In this document: in pieces, positions 8,124 to 14,431 of the stretch
How the letters are laid out: the number at the start of each line of letters is the position of its first letter
Numbering within the stretch: position 1 is the first letter of the stretch
NCBI GenBank assembly: GCA_017484205.1
Contig: JAFUTO010000033.1
Coordinates: 1-64,000, forward strand
Origin: Bacilli bacterium
Lineage (GTDB): Bacteria > Bacillota_I > Bacilli_A > RF39 > UBA660
Length of the DNA stretch: 64,000 nt
Direction of reading: 5' to 3'
The notes under the pieces: generated by a model
Told to the model about the DNA's origin: nothing
Seen by the model: the letters and a program-made list of their open reading frames with translations, nothing else
The model's database searches: none
Made by a program: the position numbers and the translations under genes

Positions 8124-8182
8124 AAACTACTCCTCCAACTTCTATGTTAATGTGGCTATATAATAACCACATTATACTACTC

Positions 8183-8644
8183 TTAATCTAAGTAGAAATA
8201 ATAAGTTTTATCATAAATAAATTCCACTTGATTTGAATAAACAGCTAAATAGAAATATGCCCTCGCTTTTTGTCTTCTAACTTGCCTTTCACTTATATTT
8301 AGTTTTTCTGCAATATCTTTATCAGTATAACCATAAAAACATTTTAATCGTAGAAATCCAGCAATTGTTTTATCAATTTTCTGTATTTTTAGCACACTTT
8401 TTATATAATTAGCAATTTGATCATCATGCCAAGACAATACTTTTAATAATTTATCTGAAGCAGATGAACCTGTTGTTCCACTTGAGAATAACAATATACT
8501 TGCTGAATTAAATGCACTTGTATTTAATTGTCTTAAACGCTTTTCAACAAGTGGCTGATATAACTCACATACTTCTTTACCATTCATAGCTGTTTTTTCC
8601 ATATCTATTTTTGATATTATTTTACTATCAAAAATATCAATCAT
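8183..8644 (-). CDS. Sigma-70 region-4-like HTH protein of a mobile element
   Basis: A 153-residue protein whose C-terminal half has a sigma-region-4-type helix-turn-helix: FYGYTDKDIAEKLNISERQ then VRRQKARAYFYLA (about 107-138). This is the pattern of phage ArpU-like late regulators and small element-borne sigma-like factors. The N-terminal part has no recognisable domain. Its ATG shares one base with the stop codon of the upstream cold-shock gene (TAATG), so translation is coupled. It is the last gene of the leftward operon that starts near 10.3 kb. A palindrome TAATGTGG/CCACATTA (8148-8174) follows without a U-run. Confidence 0.7.
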   Translation of the reverse strand: MIDIFDSKIISKIDMEKTAMNGKEVCELYQPLVEKRLRQLNTSAFNSASILLFSSGTTGSSASDKLLKVLSWHDDQIANYIKSVLKIQKIDKTIAGFLRLKCFYGYTDKDIAEKLNISERQVRRQKARAYFYLAVYSNQVEFIYDKTYYFYLD

Positions 8645-8907
8645 TATTCAGAGTCCGTATCTTCTTCTACATTAGATTCTTCTGACTCTTCTTCAGTTAC
8701 TTTACGAACATTTACTGCCTTTTGCATCTCAGCATCATAATCAAAAATAACTGTTTCATTTTCTTCTAAAGTTTTATATCCTTTCATTTGAATATCAGAA
8801 AAATGAACATATACATCATTTTCTATTTCATCACATTGGATGAATCCATATCCTTTTTCACTACTAAACCACTTAACATTTCCTCTCATATTTACTTTTT
8901 CTTGCAT
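8644..8907 (-). CDS. Cold-shock domain protein with acidic tail
   Basis: An 87-residue protein with one cold-shock (OB-fold) domain: [14 protein letters not shown] carries RNP1 and VYVHFSDI carries RNP2. These aromatic residues bind single-stranded RNA or DNA, so it is a likely RNA chaperone. Unlike housekeeping Csp proteins of about 66 residues, it ends in a Glu/Asp/Ser-rich tail of about 20 residues. It sits in an element-like operon, overlapping a membrane-protein gene upstream by 16 bases and coupled to the sigma-like gene downstream. The acidic tail may tune nucleic-acid affinity (inference). Confidence 0.93.
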   Translation of the reverse strand: MQEKVNMRGNVKWFSSEKGYGFIQCDEIENDVYVHFSDIQMKGYKTLEENETVIFDYDAEMQKAVNVRKVTEEESEESNVEEDTDSE

Positions 8908-9536
8908 TTTTTGTTATCTCCTTTTCCATTCTTATCTACTACTACTTTTACTTCTCTACCATTTACTGCTATTTCATATAATCCATCAATTTTTTTAATT
9001 ATATAATCAATAGAAAATATTATTACTGCAACAACTATTACTAAATAAAAACTACTCATTAAACTACCAAGAATCATAAAATTATAATTCAATAAAGCAC
9101 TTATAGGTAAAAATAACAATAATCTAAATACATTTATAATTATATTTTTTAAATTTAATTTATTTTTCTTACCCAAATATAAAACTACAAATAGCATCAT
9201 AACAAAAGTGATTATATAAGTATTAAAAACAAATTTTCTTAAATCAATCAAACTTGTTAAACTTATTTCATCTCCACAGCAACTTAATTTATCAAATAAA
9301 CAAAACATTGTATTTGTTGATAAATATAAGCAATAAATAACTATTATTAACAATAAAACTACTCTTATATATTTCATAATAATAGATAGCTTATGATAAG
9401 TTTGCATCCTTTTGTTATTTCCTTCATCATTCCAATACTCTTCTGAACTACTATTAAATAAATCTTTATAAAACTGCTTTATCTTTTTTATACTTTTTCC
9501 TCCTCCTAAATCCCATAGATATGGATAAAGCATCAT
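8892..9536 (-). CDS. Putative membrane protein with four or five membrane segments
   Basis: Not recognised. Up to 214 residues with hydrophobic segments at about 54-74, 105-125, 135-165 and 165-190, and a Lys-rich C-terminus. The start is uncertain: the frame overlaps the MazF-like gene by up to 71 bases, and the strong AGGAGGAGG at about 9505 is not followed by an in-frame ATG, GTG or TTG at normal spacing. The true start may be a rare codon such as ATA, or the more upstream ATG at 9536. It lies in the operon 10306-8183. Confidence 0.6.
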   Translation of the reverse strand: MMLYPYLWDLGGGKSIKKIKQFYKDLFNSSSEEYWNDEGNNKRMQTYHKLSIIMKYIRVVLLLIIVIYCLYLSTNTMFCLFDKLSCCGDEISLTSLIDLRKFVFNTYIITFVMMLFVVLYLGKKNKLNLKNIIINVFRLLLFLPISALLNYNFMILGSLMSSFYLVIVVAVIIFSIDYIIKKIDGLYEIAVNGREVKVVVDKNGKGDNKKCKKK

Positions 9537-9828
9537 CTATTCTTTTCATAGTTTTTTCATCAAATGATTTTACATAGTTTATTATTTGATCTTTTGAAAT
9601 AGTTAAAACACATTCACACAAAGCCATTGCACCATATTCTAAGACAACATGAACTGGCAAATAAGTCTTTTTGATTTTTGATGTTAGTGGGACAACTATT
9701 ATAGTTGGCGAAAATTTATTTCCTTTATTATTTTGAATTACTACACAAGGTCGTTTCCCATCTTGTACATGTTTTTCTTTATTATATAACTGTACAAAGA
9801 ACACATCTCCTCGTTTTACTTTTCTCAT
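9466..9828 (-). CDS. MazF/PemK-family toxin-like protein
   Basis: A 120-residue protein with the PemK/MazF fold signature: MRKVKRGDVFFVQL at the start, GKRPCVVIQNNKGNKFSPT, then IIVVPLTSKIKK and a terminal helix. Family members are mRNA endoribonucleases held in check by an antitoxin. The conserved RGDV, the RP of GKRPCVV and the S/T of PLTS are present. The start overlaps the stop of the preceding gene in an ATGA arrangement, so the two are translationally coupled. That 88-residue neighbour is the only candidate partner; it does not look like MazE. The C-terminus is unusually basic ([10 protein letters not shown]). It could also act as an element-encoded regulator. Confidence 0.82.
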   Translation of the reverse strand: MRKVKRGDVFFVQLYNKEKHVQDGKRPCVVIQNNKGNKFSPTIIVVPLTSKIKKTYLPVHVVLEYGAMALCECVLTISKDQIINYVKSFDEKTMKRIDDALSISMGFRRRKKYKKDKAVL

Positions 9829-10091
9829 ATAAAGTAACTTTTTACCACGCATTCTATTTCTAAAATATAATAAGCATCAACTGGATACTTCACTCTTCTT
9901 CTATGCTTCTTATATTTATTTTCATAAACTATTTTTAAAATACATGGATACCCTTCTTTTCTTAATAACTCAAGAAATTCATCTTTACCATATTTTTTAA
10001 CTATATCTCTTCCACAACAACAATTACCAAATCTTCTTAGATGACGCAAGATCCAATCAGGGATTTCTATATTTTCTTCTTGAAACTTCAT
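9825..10091 (-). CDS. Hypothetical protein coupled to the MazF-like gene
   Basis: An 88-residue basic protein. I take the ATG at 10091, eight bases after AGGGG. It contains RRFGNCCCGRDI with three adjacent cysteines, and a Lys/Arg-rich middle (ENKYKKHRRRVKY). No known domain is recognised. It directly precedes the MazF-like gene with an ATGA overlap, the position where an antitoxin normally lies. The Cys cluster and basic charge might indicate a nucleic-acid-binding role. Calling it an antitoxin would be speculation. Confidence 0.6.
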   Translation of the reverse strand: MKFQEENIEIPDWILRHLRRFGNCCCGRDIVKKYGKDEFLELLRKEGYPCILKIVYENKYKKHRRRVKYPVDAYYILEIECVVKSYFI

Positions 10092-10114
10092 TAATAGTTC
10101 CCCTCTCAAATCTC

Positions 10115-10306
10115 TCAGAATAACTTGATTAAATCAAAATCAAATTCACTACCTACTTCAAAAAACTTAATTTCATCATCTCCATCAAATAAATAATAGA
10201 TAATATTATCAATTACTTTAATGATAGTAAGAAAATAACCGTGATTATCAGATAAGGTATTAAAAACTTTGTACCTATCCTTTTCTCTATATTCTAAATG
10301 AATCAC
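10115..10306 (-). CDS. Small hypothetical protein, about 63 residues
   Basis: Not recognised. A short acidic protein (LFDGDDEIKFFEVGSEFDFD) likely folding as a small beta structure. The frame opens with GTG at 10306, but the AAAGGAG site touches that codon, so the exact start is unclear. It is the first gene after an operator copy at 10318-10333 and begins the leftward operon ending at 8183. Confidence 0.5.
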   Translation of the reverse strand: MIHLEYREKDRYKVFNTLSDNHGYFLTIIKVIDNIIYYLFDGDDEIKFFEVGSEFDFDLIKLF

Positions 10307-10317
10307 TCCTTTCTTCT

Positions 10318-10333
10318 GTCTACAATAGTAGTC
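10318..10333. promoter_or_regulatory. Operator copy 1 (GTCTAC-N4-GTAGTC)
   Basis: One of four near-identical 16-base dyads in 0.95 kb. This copy reads GTCTACAATAGTAGTC and sits directly upstream of the operon starting at 10306, about 12 bases from its first codon. Confidence 0.7.
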
Positions 10334-10427
10334 AATAATTTTAAAAAAATAATACTAGAATCACTACTTCAAATAATTATTATCTATATTTAATAATAAT
10401 CACCTCCATATATAACTTCTAAAAGGT

Positions 10428-10443
10428 GTCTACGATAGTAGTC
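10428..10443. promoter_or_regulatory. Operator copy 2 (GTCTAC-N4-GTAGTC)
   Basis: This copy reads GTCTACGATAGTAGTC. On the minus strand it lies about 14 bases past a good -10 box (10457-10462), that is just downstream of the predicted transcript start. A bound protein there could block elongation or initiation. Confidence 0.7.
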
Positions 10444-10456
10444 ATCTTATACTAAA

Positions 10457-10485
10457 ATAATAACCTTTTATTTAAAAAAAGTCAA
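10457..10485 (-). promoter_or_regulatory. Leftward promoter of the 10.3-8.2 kb operon
   Basis: Minus-strand -35 TTGACT (10485-10480) and -10 TATTAT (10462-10457) with a 17-base spacer. The transcript would cross operator copy 2, a GGAGGTG site at 10407-10401 with no usable start codon after it, and operator copy 1 before reaching the first gene. Confidence 0.65.
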
Positions 10486-10510
10486 TACCATTTTTTACAT
10501 TATATTTTTT

Positions 10511-10543
10511 TCTAAAGAAAACTGTATAGAATAATCTATACAG
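10511..10543 (-). terminator. Rho-independent terminator
   Basis: CTGTATAGA and TCTATACAG form a perfect 9 bp stem (10522-10530 with 10535-10543), followed on the minus strand by TTTTCTTT. It separates the two-gene unit 10555-11107 from the next operon. Confidence 0.8.
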
Positions 10544-10554
10544 CCGATACTTTT

Positions 10555-10863
10555 TCAGTCTTTAATTGTTTTTACACAATCACTTAATATGGTAATTGTT
10601 TTATCCAATTTTGCTTCGTCTTCAACTGAAATAGTACCGAGAGTACCAATTAATTCTATCAATTGCTCGTACTTTACTACCAAAGAATTACATAATAAAA
10701 GCTCATTTATAGTTTTATTGTAATCTTCCTCTGCTTGATTTAATTTATTTACAACATCCTTCAATACTTCATTGGATATATTTTCTTTCCTATCAATATA
10801 TCCATTTAATACTTCTAAAACTACTTTCACTTCATTTACTGCCTTAATTTCTTCTTTAGTCAT
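10555..10863 (-). CDS. Hypothetical helical protein, 102 residues
   Basis: Not recognised. A small, acidic, almost wholly helical protein with heptad-like hydrophobic spacing (EVKVVLEVLNGYI, LIELIGTLGTI), probably a coiled-coil dimer. AGGA lies nine bases before the ATG. It is the second gene of the unit controlled by operator copy 3 and ends at a strong terminator. Confidence 0.6.
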   Translation of the reverse strand: MTKEEIKAVNEVKVVLEVLNGYIDRKENISNEVLKDVVNKLNQAEEDYNKTINELLLCNSLVVKYEQLIELIGTLGTISVEDEAKLDKTITILSDCVKTIKD

Positions 10864-10865
10864 TT

Positions 10866-11048
10866 CTATTTTTCCTTTCCAATTGGTACTTCTTCTTTTC
10901 GTGATGCTTTATCCTTTAAACTATTTAAGCACTTTTCTAATACACGAATCGTAGATTCATCATCCAACTGGGTTGTTAAAGCAATATCATTATTTTTGAT
11001 CATAATTTTAATGCACCTAGTTTGACTTGAAGACTGCCCTTTATTCAA
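10866..11048 (-). CDS. Small hypothetical protein, 61 residues, likely TTG start
   Basis: Not recognised. The frame is open from an ATG at 11126, but that codon has no ribosome site. The TTG at 11048 follows GGAAGGCAGGTG at normal spacing and is preferred. The strong GGAGGAG further upstream instead serves an 11-codon leader ORF (11072-11107). The protein has an alpha+beta look (CIKIMIKNNDIALTTQLDDE) and a basic tail. Confidence 0.5.
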   Translation of the reverse strand: MNKGQSSSQTRCIKIMIKNNDIALTTQLDDESTIRVLEKCLNSLKDKASRKEEVPIGKEK

Positions 11049-11071
11049 AATTTCACCTGCCTTCCTAATAG

Positions 11072-11107
11072 TCAGGATGAAAACATCACCCATAGTCCTA
11101 TTGTCAT
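11072..11107 (-). CDS. Possible 11-residue leader peptide
   Basis: ATG at 11107, five bases after GGAGGAG, encodes MTIGLWVMFSS and stops with TGA just before the ribosome site of the next gene. It uses the best ribosome site of this transcript, in a different frame from the downstream gene. It may act by translational coupling or attenuation, or be fortuitous. Confidence 0.35.
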   Translation of the reverse strand: MTIGLWVMFSS

Positions 11108-11163
11108 AAATACTCCTCCACTTCATAACTACAAAAATATAGCTTTACTGCTATATATTAAAT

Positions 11164-11192
11164 ATTTTATCAAAAAAAAATCAAAATGTCTA
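11164..11192 (-). promoter_or_regulatory. Leftward promoter with -35 box inside operator 3
   Basis: Minus-strand -35 TAGACA (11192-11187) and -10 TAAAAT (11169-11164) with a 17-base spacer. The -35 hexamer is part of operator copy 3, so a bound repressor would block RNA polymerase. Confidence 0.7.
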
Positions 11193-11203
11193 CTATTGTA
11201 GTC
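11188..11203. promoter_or_regulatory. Operator copy 3 (GTCTAC-N4-GTAGTC)
   Basis: Reads GTCTACTATTGTAGTC on the plus strand; its complement is GACTACAATAGTAGAC. It overlaps the -35 box of the leftward promoter. Confidence 0.75.
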
Positions 11204-11241
11204 ATTTCGAAAAAATGTCGCATTATTTTTTCTTTGTTTTA

Positions 11242-11257
11242 GTCTACAATAGTAGAC
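11242..11257. promoter_or_regulatory. Operator copy 4, perfect dyad GTCTAC-N4-GTAGAC
   Basis: Reads GTCTACAATAGTAGAC, a perfect 6+6 dyad. It overlaps the -35 box of the rightward promoter of the HTH regulator gene, suggesting autoregulation. Confidence 0.78.
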
Positions 11258-11281
11258 AATTTCAAAAAAAAATAGTAAAAT
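11253..11281 (+). promoter_or_regulatory. Rightward promoter of the HTH regulator
   Basis: -35 TAGACA (11253-11258) and -10 TAAAAT (11276-11281), spacer 17. Both boxes are identical to those of the divergent leftward promoter, and both -35 boxes lie inside an operator copy. Confidence 0.7.
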
Positions 11282-11311
11282 GGTTATGAAGTCTTAAGAA
11301 TGTGAGGAAAA

Positions 11312-11710
11312 ATGATGAGTAATGAAGAAGCTTTAGCAATCATAATTGAGAATTATTGTAATAGACACGGTATAAGCCATTCAGAATTTGCAAGAAAAGC
11401 AGGTGTTAGTAGAGCATATATAAATAAAATCACAGCAAATAAATGTGGGAAATTTGGTGTATCCTCTACTATTAAAGAATTGATTGCTAAAGGATTAAAT
11501 ATCAGCTCTGCACAATTAGAAAAACAAATTGAACAATGTAAAAATAATGAATTGAAAATTGATAATTTTAATGCTGATGTTATTGCAAATATAAGTAATG
11601 AGCTCAAGAAATTTAACGCTGATGATTTAGAAATCATGTATGAAATTGTATGCAAATCAAATTCTGAAAGACTAAAAGTTATTAATGGTCTACTAAAAAA
11701 TATGAAATAA
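11312..11710 (+). CDS. HTH (XRE-type) regulator, likely owner of the GTCTAC operators
   Basis: A 132-residue protein with an N-terminal Cro/CI-type helix-turn-helix (HGISHSEFARKAGVSRAYIN, about 19-40) and a C-terminal helical region that may dimerise (NISNELKKFNADDLEIMYEI). GAGG precedes two adjacent ATG codons at 11312 and 11315; either could be used. It is transcribed alone, divergent from the element operons, from a promoter whose -35 box is embedded in a perfect dyad. The four dyads at the three nearby promoters or leaders make it the natural candidate to bind them, like a phage or ICE repressor. Confidence 0.85.
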   Translation: MMSNEEALAIIIENYCNRHGISHSEFARKAGVSRAYINKITANKCGKFGVSSTIKELIAKGLNISSAQLEKQIEQCKNNELKIDNFNADVIANISNELKKFNADDLEIMYEIVCKSNSERLKVINGLLKNMK

Positions 11711-11751
11711 AAACATATTTTTTATTTTGCACAAAAATAAAAAGATATTAA

Positions 11752-11955
11752 CTAATATCCCTTCAATTTATCAATGCTCTTAGAAAGAGAATCTAAAAAA
11801 TCTTTTTTTGTTATGTCATGATGTTGTATATATTTATATGCCATAAGACTTATAAATACGCCTAAATTTTTAGCATCCCAACTATGTATTAATACATCTG
11901 ATAGCCCATCAATATTTTCTGGTGTTGGTTCTAATATTTCATCTTCTTTACTCAT
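11752..11955 (-). CDS. Small hypothetical protein, 67 residues
   Basis: Not recognised. A small acidic, helical cytoplasmic protein (DGLSDVLIHSWDAKNLGVF, then ITKKDFLDSLSKSIDKLKGY). AGGAGG lies 11 bases before the ATG, a slightly long spacing. It lies between the regulator and the replication-initiator-like gene, both typical element genes. Confidence 0.55.
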   Translation of the reverse strand: MSKEDEILEPTPENIDGLSDVLIHSWDAKNLGVFISLMAYKYIQHHDITKKDFLDSLSKSIDKLKGY

Positions 11956-12038
11956 TTTGCAGCATACCTCCTGTCTGAAAAAGATAATAAATACAATAAT
12001 ATTGTATCATGAATTAATACATTCTCATACATTTTAAT

Positions 12039-12866
12039 TTAATAGAATTCATATTCATAGTCTTCATCAGGTTCTTCTAAATCTTCCCCTATTTCATTTT
12101 TTTCTCTAAACCAACCCAATTCTTCATCCCACTCAATCTCATTATTAATTAATTTATCTATATTGTTTAAAATAGAATTTTTAAAATAACCAAATTTATT
12201 TTCAATAGGATTATCATTTTCATCAACAAAATTACGACTAACCACCCTTGGAATGATGTAATGAGTTATTACTACTAAATCATTAAAATCATATTTTTTA
12301 ATTAAATCATTAAAGAGATTATCATAATATACAATTTGTAAATCATCATTTGAAATATACTTTCTGCTTATTAATTCATTTGTAAGAATATTATGATTTT
12401 TTGGATTATAAAACTCTGAATTTAAATTATTAAAATCATTTAAAATGGTTTTATCGTTTTTATCAATTTGTTCTTTAATTCTTTGTTCTTTAGTATTTAT
12501 TTGGGTATCATTTTCTAATGGTGGATTATCCATAGGTGGATTTTCTACCTCTGGATTCTTTTCGTGTATTATTTCTACTGGTTGTTCATAAATATTATAA
12601 ACATATTCAAAATATCCTTTATCTCCACGAACTTTATCTATAACTAAATACCCTGTTCTCTTTAATTCTTTTAAAGTGCTTTTAATTGCTGTTTCTTGTT
12701 CTTTACAAATTGCACATAATCCATTTAAAGAGTAATCCCAATCATCTGGTAATGACAACATAAATGATAATAATCCTTTAGCTTTTAGACTAAGATTTTT
12801 ATCCCTCAAATGATAATTACTCATTATTGTATAATTCTTATTTTTTTCTATTTTAAATACTGCCAT
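12039..12866 (-). CDS. Replication-initiator/replisome-organizer-like protein with N-terminal winged helix
   Basis: A 275-residue protein. The N-terminal half reads like the helix-turn-helix domain of element-borne replication proteins: FKIEKNKNYTIMSNYHLRD, LSLKAKGLLSFMLSLPDDW, then an ELKRTGYL recognition region (residues 1-95). A linker rich in ENPP and DNPP repeats (about 105-120) is also typical of this family in clostridial plasmids and ICEs. The C-terminal half (about 185-245) is alpha-helical and may contact replication proteins. AAGGGTG precedes the ATG. It indicates that the left region is, or was, a mobile element. Confidence 0.75.
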   Translation of the reverse strand: MAVFKIEKNKNYTIMSNYHLRDKNLSLKAKGLLSFMLSLPDDWDYSLNGLCAICKEQETAIKSTLKELKRTGYLVIDKVRGDKGYFEYVYNIYEQPVEIIHEKNPEVENPPMDNPPLENDTQINTKEQRIKEQIDKNDKTILNDFNNLNSEFYNPKNHNILTNELISRKYISNDDLQIVYYDNLFNDLIKKYDFNDLVVITHYIIPRVVSRNFVDENDNPIENKFGYFKNSILNNIDKLINNEIEWDEELGWFREKNEIGEDLEEPDEDYEYEFY

Positions 12867-12893
12867 ACTATCACCCTTTCTTTAAATTTTTAC

Positions 12894-12923
12894 ATCAAAA
12901 AAAGAGCCAATGTTATGACTCTT
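12894..12923 (-). terminator. Terminator of the complete serS
   Basis: On the minus strand AAGAGTC (12923-12917) pairs with GGCTCTT (12908-12902; one G-U pair) and is followed by TTTTTTT. It ends the transcript before the replication-initiator-like gene. Confidence 0.75.
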
Positions 12924-12934
12924 AATAGTTAAAA

Positions 12935-14218
12935 TTACTTTAATTCAATTTTTTCTTTACCACCCATATATGGTTGTAAAGCTTTTGGAATATTGATCGT
13001 TCCATCTTCATTTACATTATTCTCAATTACAGCAATCATCCCACGAGGTGAAGCGATTACTGTGTTATTAAGCGTTGAAAGTAAATAATTTCCATTTTCA
13101 CCTTTCGCTCTAATTCCTAATCTTCTAGCTTGAGCATCTCCTAAAGTTGAGCAAGAACCGACTTCAAAATATTTTTGTTGTCTTGGACTCCATGCTTCTA
13201 CATCACATGATTTAACTTTAAGATCTGCAAGATCTCCTGAACAACATTCTAATGTTCTAACAGGAACATCTAAACTTCTAAAGAATTCAACTGTATAACT
13301 CCACATTTTGTTATACCAGTCCATAGCTTCTTCTGGCTTACATAAAACAACCATTTCTTGTTTTTCAAATTGATGAACTCTATATAGACCTCTTTCTTCT
13401 ATTCCATGAGCACCAACTTCTTTTCTAAAACAAGGTGAATATGATGTTAGAGTAATTGGCAATTCTTCTTCCTTAACAATTTGTCCTTTAAATTTACCTA
13501 TCATAGAATGTTCTGATGTACCAATTAAATATAAATCTTCATTTTCAATCTTATACATCATATTTTCCATTTCTGAAAATGACATAACACCATTAACAAC
13601 ATCACTTCTAATCATGAATGGTGGAACACAATAAGTAAATCCTTTGTCTATCATAAAATCTCTTGCATAAGATAACATAGCTGAATGTAATCTTGCTATA
13701 TCACCTATTAAATAATAGAAACCATTACCACTTGTTCTTCCTGCTGAATCTTTATCCAATCCATTAAGTGCCTCACAAATATCTGAATGATATGGTATTT
13801 CAAAATTTGGAACAACTGGTTCTCCAAATTTTTCTATTTCAACATTTTCAGTGTCATCTTTACCAATAGGAACAGAGTCGTCAATTATTTGTGGAATAAC
13901 CATCATTTTTTCTTTTAACTTTTCTGCTAAATCATTTTCTTCTCTTTCAATGTCAATAAGTTTAGAATTAATTTCATTAACTCTTTTTTTCTTTTCCTCT
14001 GCTTCTTCAGTTTTCTTTTCTCTAAATAAAGCACCAATTGCATCACTTGTGGTATTTCTTTCTTGTCTTAAAGAATCACCTTCAGCTTTGTATTCTCTTA
14101 TTTTTTTATCAAGTTCAATTACTTCATCAACAAGAGGTAATTTTTCATCTTGAAATTTCTTTTTTATATTTTCTTTTACCTTTTCAGGATTTTCTCTTAC
14201 AAATTTTATATCTAACAT
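12935..14218 (-). CDS. serS: Seryl-tRNA synthetase, complete copy
   Basis: A 427-residue class II synthetase that charges tRNA-Ser. It has an N-terminal coiled-coil arm for the tRNA variable loop (about 1-110), the serine site LIGTSEHSM, motif 2 SPCFRKEVGAHGIEERGLYR with HQFEKQE, and motif 3 TLNNTVIASPRGMIAVIENN with its essential Arg. The NTVIASPRG form differs from the usual bacterial GSGLAVGR. AAAGGATG precedes the ATG. It lies 3' of a second serS of roughly three-quarters identity that lacks motif 3, so this copy must supply SerRS activity in this window. The divergence argues for acquisition from another lineage rather than a recent tandem duplication. Confidence 0.95.
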   Translation of the reverse strand: MLDIKFVRENPEKVKENIKKKFQDEKLPLVDEVIELDKKIREYKAEGDSLRQERNTTSDAIGALFREKKTEEAEEKKKRVNEINSKLIDIEREENDLAEKLKEKMMVIPQIIDDSVPIGKDDTENVEIEKFGEPVVPNFEIPYHSDICEALNGLDKDSAGRTSGNGFYYLIGDIARLHSAMLSYARDFMIDKGFTYCVPPFMIRSDVVNGVMSFSEMENMMYKIENEDLYLIGTSEHSMIGKFKGQIVKEEELPITLTSYSPCFRKEVGAHGIEERGLYRVHQFEKQEMVVLCKPEEAMDWYNKMWSYTVEFFRSLDVPVRTLECCSGDLADLKVKSCDVEAWSPRQQKYFEVGSCSTLGDAQARRLGIRAKGENGNYLLSTLNNTVIASPRGMIAVIENNVNEDGTINIPKALQPYMGGKEKIELK

Positions 14219-14293
14219 TTTTATTCATCCTTTCATTTTCACTTTGATTGATATTAAATTTTTTTTGGAAGTTTTGCTATGTATGTTAACCCC

Positions 14294-14431
14294 ATTAAAT
14301 GCACATAGCTACAACTATTTTTAAGTTTTCTACCTTAACTTTTACTCTTCCGTTATTTTTTGTTATATATTTGAAACCGTTAAATTCCTTAGTAAATTCA
14401 AGGACTTCCACGATTCTTTCAAGTGGGTGCA
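14294..14431 (-). CDS. Possible 45-residue ORF at the serS junction
   Basis: An ATG at 14431 opens MHPLERIVEVLEFTKEF and continues to KIVVAMCI with a TAA at 14294. It starts 16 bases beyond the point where the broken serS loses homology, in a different frame from the serS tail. The amphipathic start looks coding, but no ribosome site is visible and I do not recognise it. It may be a fragment of an element gene at the insertion junction. Confidence 0.3.

Noticed and set aside
8148-8174. Terminator after the sigma-like gene
   Set aside because: TAATGTGG/CCACATTA is a good stem, but no U-run follows on either strand, so it is mentioned only as a palindrome.
13851-14153. A 100-residue plus-strand frame
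   Set aside because: It lies entirely antisense to the complete serS, is Ser/Leu-rich low-complexity and has no ribosome site.
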